From contig JAURBD010000012.1 in the NCBI GenBank assembly GCA_030829155.1, positions 1-25,753 of the forward strand: a DNA stretch of 25,753 bases. Reading direction: 5' to 3'. The first letter of the stretch is position 1. Every line of letters begins with the position of its first letter. The notes beneath the pieces are model-generated. The model saw only the letters and a program-made list of their open reading frames with translations, did no database searches and was not told the origin of the DNA. This document shows, piece by piece, positions 8,429-15,481 of this stretch. A program made the translations under genes and the position numbers. This DNA is from Flavobacteriaceae bacterium (GTDB taxonomy: Bacteria > Bacteroidota > Bacteroidia > Flavobacteriales > Flavobacteriaceae).

Positions 8429-8436
8429 CAAATATA
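8429..8436 (-). promoter_or_regulatory. tgt: Candidate -7 box for tgt operon
   Basis: The reverse strand reads TATATTTG here, matching the Bacteroidota -7 consensus TAnnTTTG. It lies 17 bases before the tgt ATG, giving a leader of only about ten bases. No TTTG sits at the usual 17-23-base spacing upstream, so only half of the promoter is supported. Confidence 0.4.
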
Positions 8437-8508
8437 ACGAACTTGCCCCTACTGATTGTGGCTTTTACAAAAATGTTAAAGAAGACGTTAATAAGTATTC
8501 TCCAGAAG

Positions 8509-8539
8509 TTTGTACAAGCACAACAAAGCTGTATTTTTG
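8509..8539 (+). promoter_or_regulatory. Bacteroidota-type promoter for transketolase operon
   Basis: TTTG at 8509-8512 (-33 box), a 19-base spacer and TATTTTTG at 8532-8539 (-7 box TAnnTTTG) match the published Flavobacterium sigma-A consensus in both boxes and in spacing. The transcription start should be near 8546, about 15 bases before the transketolase ATG at 8561. It lies in the divergent gap with tgt. Confidence 0.65.
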
Positions 8540-8560
8540 TGTTATATATTATTCACATTC

Positions 8561-9406
8561 ATGCAAACACAAACAACATTAAAACAAACCGTTTCTCAAG
8601 TAAGAAGAGATATCTTGAGAATGGTTCACAAAGTAAATTCGGGACACCCGGGAGGTTCTTTAGGGTGTACAGAATTTTTAGTTAGCCTATACAATGAGAT
8701 AATGGAATTGAAGGAAGGATTCGATATGGATGGCATTAATGAAGATGTATTTTTTCTTTCCAATGGTCATATTTCTCCCGTGTTTTACAGTGTTTTAGCA
8801 CACAGAGGATATTTTCCTGTTGAAGAACTCAATACTTTTCGACTAATTAATTCAAGATTACAAGGACATCCAACAACACATGAAGGTTTACCAGGTATTC
8901 GTATGGCTTCTGGTTCTCTTGGCCAAGGACTATCTGTTGCAATAGGTGCAGCACAAACCAAAAAACTAAACAATGATCGACATTTAGTTTTTGCGTTATT
9001 GGGTGATGGTGAACTTCAAGAAGGTCAGAATTGGGAAGCAATTATGTATGCAGCAGGTAAAAAAGTGGATAACCTCATTGCAACAATAGATTTGAACGAA
9101 AAACAAATTGACGGGCCTACAAATGAAGTTATGCCAATGGGAGATCTATCCTCTAAATTTATTGCTTTTGGATGGGATGTCCTGACTGTAGAAAAAGGAA
9201 ATGATCTTACAGAAATTATCGATACTCTCAAAAAAGCAAAATCGATGACGGGAAAGGGTAAGCCAATTTGTATTTTATTGAAAACCGAAATGGGTAATGG
9301 TGTTGACTTTATGATGAACACCCACGCATGGCATGGAAAAGCACCAAATGATGAACAGCTAGAAAAAGCCTTAGCCCAAAATCCAGAAACATTAGGAGAT
9401 TATTAA
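8561..9406 (+). CDS. Transketolase, N-terminal (ThDP-binding) subunit
   Basis: First half of a two-gene transketolase of the non-oxidative pentose phosphate pathway. It transfers two-carbon units between sugar phosphates using thiamine diphosphate. The ATG at 8561 (MQTQTTLKQTVSQVRRDILR) was chosen over a TTG at 8510, because the segment 8510-8560 holds the predicted promoter. It has 281 residues. HKVNSGHPGGSLGCTE and HPTTHEGLPGIRMASGSLGQGLS are substrate and cofactor-binding regions. GDGELQEGQNWEA followed by LIATIDLN is the ThDP/Mg motif. The C-terminal pyrimidine-binding and third domains are encoded by the next gene, 33 bases on. A single-chain tkt would be about 650 residues. Confidence 0.95.
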   Translation: MQTQTTLKQTVSQVRRDILRMVHKVNSGHPGGSLGCTEFLVSLYNEIMELKEGFDMDGINEDVFFLSNGHISPVFYSVLAHRGYFPVEELNTFRLINSRLQGHPTTHEGLPGIRMASGSLGQGLSVAIGAAQTKKLNNDRHLVFALLGDGELQEGQNWEAIMYAAGKKVDNLIATIDLNEKQIDGPTNEVMPMGDLSSKFIAFGWDVLTVEKGNDLTEIIDTLKKAKSMTGKGKPICILLKTEMGNGVDFMMNTHAWHGKAPNDEQLEKALAQNPETLGDY

Positions 9407-9439
9407 ATCCTGCATTGCGGGAATACCAAAGAAATTATT

Positions 9440-10393
9440 ATGAAAGAATATATCAATCAAGGCTCAAAAGACACTCGCTCTGGATTTGGTGATGGACTCA
9501 CAGAACTTGGAAGAATAAACCCTAATGTAGTTGCGCTTTGTGCAGATCTTATTGGATCTCTTAAAATGAATCAATTTATGAAAGAGAATCCTGAACGTTT
9601 TTTTCAAGTTGGAATTGCAGAAGCAAACATGATTGGAATAGCAGCTGGTTTAACAGTTGGAGGTAAAATTCCTTTCACAGGAACTTTTGCAAATTTCTCA
9701 ACAGGAAGGGTTTACGATCAAATTCGCCAGTCAGTTGCATACTCAGATAAGAATGTTAAAATATGTGCTTCACATGCAGGGGTGACTTTGGGTGAAGATG
9801 GAGCAACACATCAAATTTTGGAAGATATCGGTTTAATGAAAATGCTTCCTGGTATGACCGTTATCAATACTTGTGATTACAACCAAACCAAAGCTGCAAC
9901 AATTTCCATAGCTGAATTCGAAGGCCCAGTTTATCTCAGATTTGGAAGACCATCTGTAGCAAATTTCACTGCAGTTGATCAAAAATTTGAGGTTGGGAAA
10001 GGAATCCTTCTCCAAGAAGGAAAAGATGTTACTATTGTTGCAACTGGACATCTTGTATGGGAGGCACTAGAAGCAGCAAAAACACTTCATGAACAAGGAA
10101 TTAGTGCTGAGGTAATCAATATTCATACTATAAAACCTATTGATGAGGCTATTATTTTAAAGTCTGTTGCAAAAACTAAATGTATTGTATCTGCAGAAGA
10201 ACACAACTACCTCGGAGGATTAGGAGAAAGTATTGCAGGTGTTCTAGCTCTAAACCATCCAACACCTCAAGAATTTGTAGCTGCTAAGGATACTTTTGGT
10301 GAATCCGGAACTCCAGCTCAATTAATGGAAAAATATGGATTGAACAAAGATGCCGTATTGGCAGCTGCAAAAAAAGTAATGAAACGCAAATAA
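9440..10393 (+). CDS. Transketolase, C-terminal subunit
   Basis: Partner of the preceding gene, 317 residues. It contains the pyrimidine-binding domain with the catalytic Glu region (FFQVGIAEANMIGIAAGLTVGG) and TFANFSTGRVYDQIRQSVAYS. The C-terminal swivelling domain includes DVTIVATGHLVWEALEAA and EEHNYLGGLGESIAG. The two chains together equal a full transketolase and are expected to form the heterotetrameric active enzyme. Split transketolases are known in archaea and several bacterial groups, and similar adjacent pairs occur in Flavobacteriaceae. 1-deoxyxylulose-5-phosphate synthase was considered, but the separate short N-chain with HPGGSLG fits transketolase better. Confidence 0.95.
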   Translation: MKEYINQGSKDTRSGFGDGLTELGRINPNVVALCADLIGSLKMNQFMKENPERFFQVGIAEANMIGIAAGLTVGGKIPFTGTFANFSTGRVYDQIRQSVAYSDKNVKICASHAGVTLGEDGATHQILEDIGLMKMLPGMTVINTCDYNQTKAATISIAEFEGPVYLRFGRPSVANFTAVDQKFEVGKGILLQEGKDVTIVATGHLVWEALEAAKTLHEQGISAEVINIHTIKPIDEAIILKSVAKTKCIVSAEEHNYLGGLGESIAGVLALNHPTPQEFVAAKDTFGESGTPAQLMEKYGLNKDAVLAAAKKVMKRK

Positions 10394-10397
10394 AAAA

Positions 10398-11015
10398 ATG
10401 TCCTCTAGGCTTATTAAAATCTTAACCTCAATTGTTTTTCTTTGTGCTTCATTATTTCTTCAGGCGCAGTTTGAATTTGGTGTTAAAGCAGGATTAAACT
10501 ACGATACATTGGGTGAGTTGAAGTTAGAAAGTATTAAAAATACAGTAAATTCTGACGGATCAGAAATAGGATATCATGTTGGATTTTATGGAAATTTAAA
10601 TCTTGTAGTTTTTTACATCAGACCTGAGATTCAATTTACTAAAATCAATAGCAGTATTAAGAATTTAAATATTGGTTTAAGTAAATTAGAGATACCCATA
10701 CTTTTGGGATATAAAATACTTGGACCACTGAGTGTTTTTATTGGTCCAAGTTTTCAATATATATTAGAAGAGGAAGTCAAAGGAATTTCTCTAACAAAAA
10801 TTAAAAATCATTTAACTGTTGGTGCTCAAATCGGTACTCGTCTTTCTCTGGGAAGATTTGGAGTGGGTATTCGACTCGAACGTGGTTTTACAAACAATGA
10901 CCTCATTTTAATTGGCATTAATGGGATAAATCAAGGACAAATCAATACACGCTCCGACCAGGTTATACTGAGTGCTTCTTACAAATTTAAATCTAAGTCT
11001 TCAGATGAAAACTAA
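10398..11015 (+). CDS. Outer-membrane beta-barrel protein (PorT-like family)
   Basis: Predicted secreted outer-membrane protein of 205 residues. Residues 1-24 form a signal peptide (ILTSIVFLCASLFLQAQ, cleavage after AQ). The rest is a series of short amphipathic strands rich in alternating Gly and aromatic residues, such as FEFGVKAGLNYD, IGYHVGFYGNLNL and LGYKILGPLSVFIGPSFQY, with a final RFGVGIRLERGFTNND and DQVILSASYKFK. This resembles the small outer-membrane beta-barrel (OMP_b-brl) domain common in Bacteroidota. It starts four bases after the transketolase stop, so it may be co-transcribed, though no functional link is obvious. The specific role is unknown. Confidence 0.8.
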   Translation: MSSRLIKILTSIVFLCASLFLQAQFEFGVKAGLNYDTLGELKLESIKNTVNSDGSEIGYHVGFYGNLNLVVFYIRPEIQFTKINSSIKNLNIGLSKLEIPILLGYKILGPLSVFIGPSFQYILEEEVKGISLTKIKNHLTVGAQIGTRLSLGRFGVGIRLERGFTNNDLILIGINGINQGQINTRSDQVILSASYKFKSKSSDEN

Positions 11016-11028
11016 TTTTTTTGTCTGA

Positions 11029-11547
11029 TTAAATAACTTTGATTTGTTCAAAAAAGCCTTTAGCTTTATTTTTTTTAACCTCATTCCAACTAAAAAGTAT
11101 GCCATTCATTGCAATATAAACCCCTGGATCAAGAACTCTTACATAAGCCATTGCAGAACCTAAATTAAAAAACCCATCAGAAGAGCTTCCAAAAGTGTAA
11201 GGAATCATCGCTCCTGTTAGTATTATGGTTTTTTGTTCGATTCCAACGGCTTCTTGAGCTATTTTTTTAGCAGTATCAACCATACAATCTGTACCGTGTG
11301 TAATTACAATCTTACTTTTCTCACAGGTTTCACAGGCTTTGATTATGGTTTCAAAATGAGTAGAGGTCATTTCTAAACTATCCAAAAGCATCAGTGTTTT
11401 CACATCAATATCCAACATGCATTTACTTCTAACTAGCATTTGAGGTAAATGGGTTTTTTGGAAGTTTAAAGTACCATTAATATGATCATAGGTCTTATCA
11501 AAGGTTCCCCCCGTAACAAAAACTTGAATACTTTTTTCAAATACCAT
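11029..11547 (-). CDS. Short asparaginase-domain protein
   Basis: 172-residue protein matching only the N-terminal domain of type I/II L-asparaginases. VTGGTFDKTYD (residues 11-21) holds the nucleophilic Thr loop. ITHGTDCMVDTAKKIAQ near residue 83 holds the second Thr-Asp pair (TD), and TIILTGAMIPYTFGSSSDGFFNLGSA is the third conserved block. A full asparaginase has about 330 residues with a C-terminal domain that completes the active site of the neighbour. That domain is absent here. Short stand-alone proteins of this kind are widespread in Bacteroidota and Proteobacteria, so it is probably not a truncation. The substrate is unknown. It lies 35 bases after the FKBP-like lipoprotein on the same strand. 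Confidence 0.88.
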   Translation of the reverse strand: MVFEKSIQVFVTGGTFDKTYDHINGTLNFQKTHLPQMLVRSKCMLDIDVKTLMLLDSLEMTSTHFETIIKACETCEKSKIVITHGTDCMVDTAKKIAQEAVGIEQKTIILTGAMIPYTFGSSSDGFFNLGSAMAYVRVLDPGVYIAMNGILFSWNEVKKNKAKGFFEQIKVI

Positions 11548-11582
11548 AGCACGAAAAGATTAAAAAGTGTATTTAGTTTATT

Positions 11583-12479
11583 TTAACTATCCGAATCTAA
11601 ATAATCAGGAGTACCATCGTTATCGGTGTCGTCAACAACTCCGTCTTTGTCTTTATCATATTCATTGTACGTAAGAATTCCATCACCATCATCATCAATA
11701 TCATTGAAGTTTAAAATACCATCTGAATCTGTATCATCATTGAATGGATTTCCATCTCCATCAGGGTCTTCGTTTTTAGATAAAATTCCATCATTATCAT
11801 GATCAGATTCATTGGTGGTATATACAGATACCGAAAAAACTAAGGGTGAGTAATTAGGAATTGCAGCCAACCCCGAAGCATAATAACCTATCCCAGAGGG
11901 CATGAAAATTATTCCTTGTCCAAAATCTTGAAACCTTATGATTCCACTCTCATTTACTGAATAAGTTCCTGGAGCAAAATGTTGGAGACCATATCTGAAA
12001 CCACTAACAACTGAAGCGTTATCAAACCAAACTGGACTCACACGTTCATCAAATTTATAACCTGAAAGTAATTCGCCTTTATAAGCAACATAAGTAGAAT
12101 CAACAATGGTAGGTTTTCTTTCCAATTCTGACCCTTGCTGTGCAACAATGTAATATAAAGTATGATTGATAATTGCATTATTTGCATCCGTTAAGGGAAC
12201 AGATATTTGTTGAACTTGATCTATAAGTGGAATTTTATTGGCATTATCCCCAGAAATTGTGTCAATCTCTATGGATACAATTTTATTTTCAGATCTTGGA
12301 AAATCTTGATAGTTATAAAAATGTGTAGATAAATAATCAACTAATAAAGCATTATCTGTTGCGAGTTGTTCAGAATAGTCGTTAATTTCAACAGCTACAC
12401 TATTGTTATCTGAGTCACAAGAACTAAGAAAAAAAATCAGAGTAACTAAAATAAAATAGAGTTTTGAGAAATTAAGCAT
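11583..12479 (-). CDS. FKBP-like lipoprotein with Asp-rich Ca-binding tail
   Basis: Predicted lipoprotein of 298 residues from the ATG at 12479. A TTG at 12500 would extend it by seven residues before the signal peptide. Signal and lipobox are at 8-21 (FILVTLIFFLSSC). The middle (about 120-225) resembles an FKBP-type peptidyl-prolyl isomerase: VDSTYVAYKGELLSGYKFDE, VVSGFRYGLQHF, IIFMPSGIGYYASG and PLVFSVSVYT. In the position usually occupied by Trp (VIPGW in FKBP) this protein has Phe, so activity is uncertain. The C-terminal 70 residues are DxDxDG repeats (DHDNDG, DPDGDG, DTDSDG, DDDGDG, DKDKDG), like thrombospondin type 3 or EF-like calcium sites. It probably sits at the outer membrane or periplasm and folds exported proteins. 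Confidence 0.85.
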   Translation of the reverse strand: MLNFSKLYFILVTLIFFLSSCDSDNNSVAVEINDYSEQLATDNALLVDYLSTHFYNYQDFPRSENKIVSIEIDTISGDNANKIPLIDQVQQISVPLTDANNAIINHTLYYIVAQQGSELERKPTIVDSTYVAYKGELLSGYKFDERVSPVWFDNASVVSGFRYGLQHFAPGTYSVNESGIIRFQDFGQGIIFMPSGIGYYASGLAAIPNYSPLVFSVSVYTTNESDHDNDGILSKNEDPDGDGNPFNDDTDSDGILNFNDIDDDGDGILTYNEYDKDKDGVVDDTDNDGTPDYLDSDS

Positions 12480-12550
12480 AGAGATAATTTTGGTGCGCAA
12501 GATACAATTTTACTTTATTTTTTTAGTGAAATTTAACGTAGTTTTAGAGA

Positions 12551-12934
12551 ATGAGAATCGATCAATATTTGTGGGCAGTCCGGTATTATAAATCAAGAAG
12601 TATTGCTACTAAAGCATGTAAAAAAGGTTTAATTCGTGTTAATGATCAAGTTGCAAAACCATCGCGAGAGGTTTTTCCAATGGATAAAATTATTATTCGG
12701 AAAGAACAAATTAATCACAGCCTTGATGTGTTGGATATTCCCAAAAGTCGAGTCGGTGCAAAATTAGTGGATATTTATCGACTCAATACGACTCCCAAAG
12801 ATGCCTTTAAACAAAATAAACTTCAAAACTTAGCCCAAGATTATTATCGCGAAAAAGGAGAAGGAAGACCTACCAAAAAGGACAGAAGAGAATTGGATGA
12901 TTATGCGAAAAGTATTGATCATCAAGAAGATTGA
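12551..12934 (+). CDS. S4-domain RNA-binding protein (HslR/Hsp15-like)
   Basis: 127-residue basic protein. Residues 1-60 form an S4 RNA-binding fold (MRIDQYLWAVRYYKSRSIAT, GLIRVNDQVAKPSREV). The basic, Lys/Arg-rich C-terminus (REKGEGRPTKKDRRELDDY) resembles Hsp15, which in E. coli rescues 50S subunits carrying nascent-chain tRNA. The function here is inferred from the family. It lies divergent to the FKBP-like lipoprotein and 106 bases before the phosphoribosyltransferase. Confidence 0.9.
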   Translation: MRIDQYLWAVRYYKSRSIATKACKKGLIRVNDQVAKPSREVFPMDKIIIRKEQINHSLDVLDIPKSRVGAKLVDIYRLNTTPKDAFKQNKLQNLAQDYYREKGEGRPTKKDRRELDDYAKSIDHQED

Positions 12935-13008
12935 GTTATTAATAATATTATTTAATAATTTACTTGAGTAAAAAGAAAACGTAAAAGTTATTTGAGTTAA
13001 AAACTTCA

Positions 13009-13016
13009 TAACTTTG
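13009..13016 (+). promoter_or_regulatory. Candidate -7 box before phosphoribosyltransferase
   Basis: TAACTTTG matches TAnnTTTG and would start transcription near 13023, about 18 bases before the ATG at 13041. The nearest upstream TTTG (12991-12994) is only 14 bases away, shorter than the usual spacing, so the -33 element is doubtful. Confidence 0.4.
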
Positions 13017-13040
13017 TTGAGATACAAAACATGACTTGAA

Positions 13041-13544
13041 ATGAAAAAAGATGCTACTCTAATTATAGACGCTAAAACGATTGAGCACAGCACTCGAAGG
13101 ATTGCATATCAAATTTATGAAGCAAATTTCGATAACAATGTTATTTATATTGTAGGAATCGCTAAAAGTGGTGTCCTATTTGCTCAAAGTATCATTTCAT
13201 TTTTGAAACAAATTTCTGATTTAGAAATTCATTTCATCCAATTAGAAATCAATAAAAAAAATTCTCATTTACCAATAAAAACCTCAGTTGATGTAAATGT
13301 CCTCAAAAATCAATCTGTAGTTTTGGTTGATGATGTACTAAACACAGGAAGTACCCTGATTTATGCAACAAAAAATTTACTTGAAGTCCCTTTAAAACAA
13401 CTAAAAACTGCTGTGTTAGTTAATAGAAATCATAAAAATTATCCGATCAAAGCAGATTATAAAGGAATTTCTCTTTCAACCTCAATAAACGAACACATTC
13501 AAGTGATCTTGGATTCGGAGTCAAACGGAGTTTATCTGAGCTAA
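13041..13544 (+). CDS. Phosphoribosyltransferase family protein (PyrR-like)
   Basis: 167-residue type I phosphoribosyltransferase fold. The PRPP-binding loop is VVLVDDVLNTGSTLIYA (about residues 93-109). The N-terminal half has IVGIAKSGVLFAQSI, a second conserved phosphate-binding loop. The closest common family is PyrR/uracil phosphoribosyltransferase-like, but the substrate cannot be decided from sequence, and no pyr gene is nearby. The gene is convergent with shikimate kinase and their coding ends overlap by 24 bases. Confidence 0.85.
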   Translation: MKKDATLIIDAKTIEHSTRRIAYQIYEANFDNNVIYIVGIAKSGVLFAQSIISFLKQISDLEIHFIQLEINKKNSHLPIKTSVDVNVLKNQSVVLVDDVLNTGSTLIYATKNLLEVPLKQLKTAVLVNRNHKNYPIKADYKGISLSTSINEHIQVILDSESNGVYLS

Positions 13545-14057
13545 TTTTATAATTTTTAATGATAGTGCCTCTGGGCTTTTCAAATCTACGTCGATAATAT
13601 GGGAAGCTCTAGAATAAAAGGGCAAACGTTCGAACAAATGTTTCCCTATAAACTCCTGCAAATCTGTTTCAGTTTCTAGATGACTTATAAGCGGTCTGCG
13701 TTTTTTTTCATTAACTAAACGGGATACTAGTGTATTAATCCTTGCTTTTAAATAAATACTTATTACTTCAGAATTTACAATGAAATCCATTGAATCATAA
13801 TAACAAGGCGTTCCTCCACCTAGGGCTAAAATAACAGGCTCTTTTTGCAATAAAAGTTGTTCTAAATAATGACGTTCTTTTTTTCTAAAATACACCTCAC
13901 CTTTATTGTTAAATATACTTTCAATAGAAGATTTTTCTTGGATCTCAATATAAGAGTCAAGGTCAATGTATGGAATATGAATACATTGTGAAAGTGCTTT
14001 ACCTACTCTAGACTTACCACTACCCATATACCCCAAAAGCACAATTGTTTTCTTCAA
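13521..14057 (-). CDS. aroK: Shikimate kinase
   Basis: Phosphorylates shikimate at O3 with ATP in aromatic amino-acid synthesis. It has 178 residues, the normal length. The P-loop is GYMGSGKS (9-16). The shikimate-binding Asp-Arg region includes YIDLDSYIE (about 30-38) and the Arg in VYFRKKERHYLEQL. The GGGTP loop is present (LALGGGTPC), and the lid region has KKRRPLI and RLPFYSRAS. It starts just left of the tRNA cluster and ends inside the 3' end of the convergent phosphoribosyltransferase. Confidence 0.95.
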   Translation of the reverse strand: MKKTIVLLGYMGSGKSRVGKALSQCIHIPYIDLDSYIEIQEKSSIESIFNNKGEVYFRKKERHYLEQLLLQKEPVILALGGGTPCYYDSMDFIVNSEVISIYLKARINTLVSRLVNEKKRRPLISHLETETDLQEFIGKHLFERLPFYSRASHIIDVDLKSPEALSLKIIKLAQINSV

Positions 14058-14122
14058 AACATCATTTTAGAATTCAAAAACAAATTTAGCCATTTAGAAT
14101 ATGAATTATTAATATTTGCACG

Positions 14123-14130
14123 TATATTTG
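14123..14130 (+). promoter_or_regulatory. Candidate -7 box for tRNA cluster
   Basis: TATATTTG matches TAnnTTTG and predicts transcription starting about 14 bases before the first tRNA-Lys. No TTG is found at 17-23-base spacing upstream, so the -33 element is unsupported. Position directly in front of the tRNAs is the main argument. Confidence 0.5.
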
Positions 14131-14150
14131 CAGCCTTAAAATATCAAAAC

Positions 14151-14223
14151 GATCTGGTAGCTCAGTTGGTAGAGCATCTCCCTTTTAAGGAGAGGGTCCT
14201 GGGTTCGAGCCCCAGCCAGATCA
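14151..14223 (+). tRNA. tRNA-Lys (TTT), first copy
   Basis: 73-base cloverleaf. The acceptor is GATCTGG with CCAGATC, perfectly paired. The D arm is GCTC/GAGC, the anticodon stem is TCTCC/GGAGA with loop CTTTTAA giving anticodon TTT, and the T arm is CTGGG/CCCAG with TTCGAGC. The 3' CCA is not encoded. The second copy 12 bases downstream is identical except for one acceptor pair. Confidence 0.97.
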
Positions 14224-14235
14224 CAATTGTTTTAA

Positions 14236-14308
14236 GACCTGGTAGCTCAGTTGGTAGAGCATCTCCCTTTTAAGGAGAGGGTCCTGGGTTCGAGCCCCAG
14301 CCAGGTCA
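14236..14308 (+). tRNA. tRNA-Lys (TTT), second copy
   Basis: 73-base cloverleaf, the same as the first copy except the third acceptor pair, C-G instead of T-A (GACCTGG with CCAGGTC). The anticodon loop CTTTTAA gives TTT. CCA is not encoded. The tandem arrangement looks like a local duplication followed by a compensatory change in the acceptor stem. Confidence 0.97.
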
Positions 14309-14313
14309 CTTTA

Positions 14314-14397
14314 GCGCACGTGGCGGAATTGGTAGACGCGCTAGCTTGAGGGGCTAGTGGGATTTTTCCCGTGGAAGTTCGAGTCTTCTCGTGCGCA
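14314..14397 (+). tRNA. tRNA-Leu (GAG)
   Basis: 84-base class II tRNA starting five bases after the second tRNA-Lys. The acceptor is GCGCACG with CGTGCGC. The anticodon stem is CTAGC/GCTAG with loop TTGAGGG, anticodon GAG. A long variable arm (TGGGATTTTTCCCG) is typical of Leu. The T arm contains TTCGAGT. CCA is not encoded. Confidence 0.95.
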
Positions 14398-14443
14398 CTC
14401 AATCTTTTATTAATTCATTTTCATCTCTTTAAATTTTATTTTG

Positions 14444-14451
14444 TAATTTTG
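14444..14451 (+). promoter_or_regulatory. Candidate -7 box before the MerR/CarH-like regulator
   Basis: TAATTTTG matches TAnnTTTG and lies 29 bases before the ATG at 14481. No properly spaced TTG is visible upstream. It may drive the regulator and possibly the carotenoid genes beyond it. Confidence 0.35.
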
Positions 14452-14480
14452 TTTAGGTTTTATCATATAAGATTAAACTA

Positions 14481-15403
14481 ATGGATAGAATTAAGAGTAG
14501 TTTTAGTATAAAAAATCTTGAAAATATTTCAGGTATTAAAGCACATACAATACGTATTTGGGAAAAGAGATATAACTTGTTATCCCCTGAAAGGACTCAA
14601 ACTAACATTCGTAGGTATTCTCTCGATAGCCTAAGAAAATTATTAAACATTACACTCTTATACAATCATGGATTCAAAATCTCAAAGATTGCAGGATATG
14701 ATGAATCAGACATCCCTCAATTGGTGCGTAATGTTGCATTAAAATCTAACTCAGAAGAAATTTCGATCAATGCACTTAAATTATCGATGGTGAATTTTGA
14801 TACTGGTTTGTTTGACCTAACTTTTAAAGAGTTGATTCAAAAAAAAGATTTCGAATTCATCTACATGAATGTTTTTGCAGTATTAATGCGTGAATTGGGC
14901 ATCTTATGGCAAACCAATGCGATAAGTCCTTCACACGAACATTTCATTACAAACCTTATAAAACAAAAAATACACGTCCAAACAGAAATTGTTCAATTTA
15001 ACCGTGACTATCATCCAAATAATCCATGTTTTGTTTTGTTTTTACCCGAAAATGAAATCCATGAATTAAGTATTTTGTTTTTAATCAATTGATACTATCG
15101 AAAGGTTACAGAACGATTTTTTTAGGACAATCTGTTCCAAGTGAAAGCTTAACAACAATATTATCATTCAGTTCTAATATTCACTTTGTTACTTTTTGTA
15201 CCGTAGAACCCAATCAAAACAAAATGGATGATTTTATTTTGAATTTTAAAAAGGAAATTTTAACCATAAGTAACTCTCGCTTATCCATGTTTGGGCCCAG
15301 AATTCTGAGCATAAACCAAGATAAACTACCCGCAAATATTAATGTATTTGAAGGTCTTGATGAATTTAAACTTCGCTTCCTTTCACCCAAAGTTTTTGCT
15401 TAA
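14481..15403 (+). pseudogene. CarH/LitR-like MerR regulator with B12-binding domain, frameshifted
   Basis: An N-terminal MerR helix-turn-helix (FSIKNLENISGIKAHTIRIW, with WEKRYNLLSPERT) is followed by a helical cobalamin-binding cap. The cap includes W143, nine residues, then E153-H154, the W-x9-EH signature of CarH-type light sensors. The Rossmann-like B12 domain begins with EIHELS (H194 is the expected cobalt ligand; the usual Gly is Ser). The frame stops at 15092 just after ILFLIN. A second frame continues LILSKGYRTIFLGQSVPSE to 15403, the rest of the domain. One extra T in the run at 15078-15082 would restore ILFFNQLILSKGY and a 307-residue protein. It lies upstream of crtB/crtZ. Known relatives repress carotenoid genes in the dark. 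A sequencing error cannot be excluded. Confidence 0.8.
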
Positions 15404-15456
15404 TTTTATGTAAATTTGACTATATTCAAAGTAGATATAGCACTTTGAAACCAAAC

Positions 15457-15464
15457 TATTTTTG
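15457..15464 (+). promoter_or_regulatory. crtB: Candidate -7 box for crtB-crtZ
   Basis: TATTTTTG matches TAnnTTTG and lies 18 bases before the crtB ATG at 15482. The nearest TTTG upstream is at 15444-15447, only nine bases away, so the -33 element is not convincing. A second TAAATTTG sits at 15411-15418. Either could be the target of the upstream regulator. Confidence 0.4.
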
Positions 15465-15481
15465 CAAATTAAAAGAAGATA

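Noticed and set aside
8510..8560. TTG-initiated extension of the transketolase N-subunit
   Set aside because: The added residues are not family-like and the DNA holds the -33/-7 promoter; ATG at 8561 fits homologues.
10990..11035. Terminator between the outer-membrane barrel and asparaginase genes
   Set aside because: TCAGA and TCTGA can pair only across a long loop with weak inner A-T pairing; not convincing.
11029..11547. Truncated asparaginase pseudogene
   Set aside because: Single-domain proteins of this length with intact Thr motifs are a known widespread type, and the frame is clean.
12480..12500. TTG start for the FKBP-like lipoprotein
   Set aside because: ATG at 12479 gives a standard lipoprotein signal; the extension adds seven residues with no support.
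14151..14397. tRNA cluster as an integration site
   Set aside because: No integrase gene and no repeated tRNA 3' end beyond the tandem tRNA-Lys itself.
15089..15403. A separate 104-residue gene starting with TTG inside the stop of the MerR-type frame
   Set aside because: Its sequence is the second half of a B12-binding domain and aligns in order with the upstream frame, so it is the rest of a frameshifted gene.
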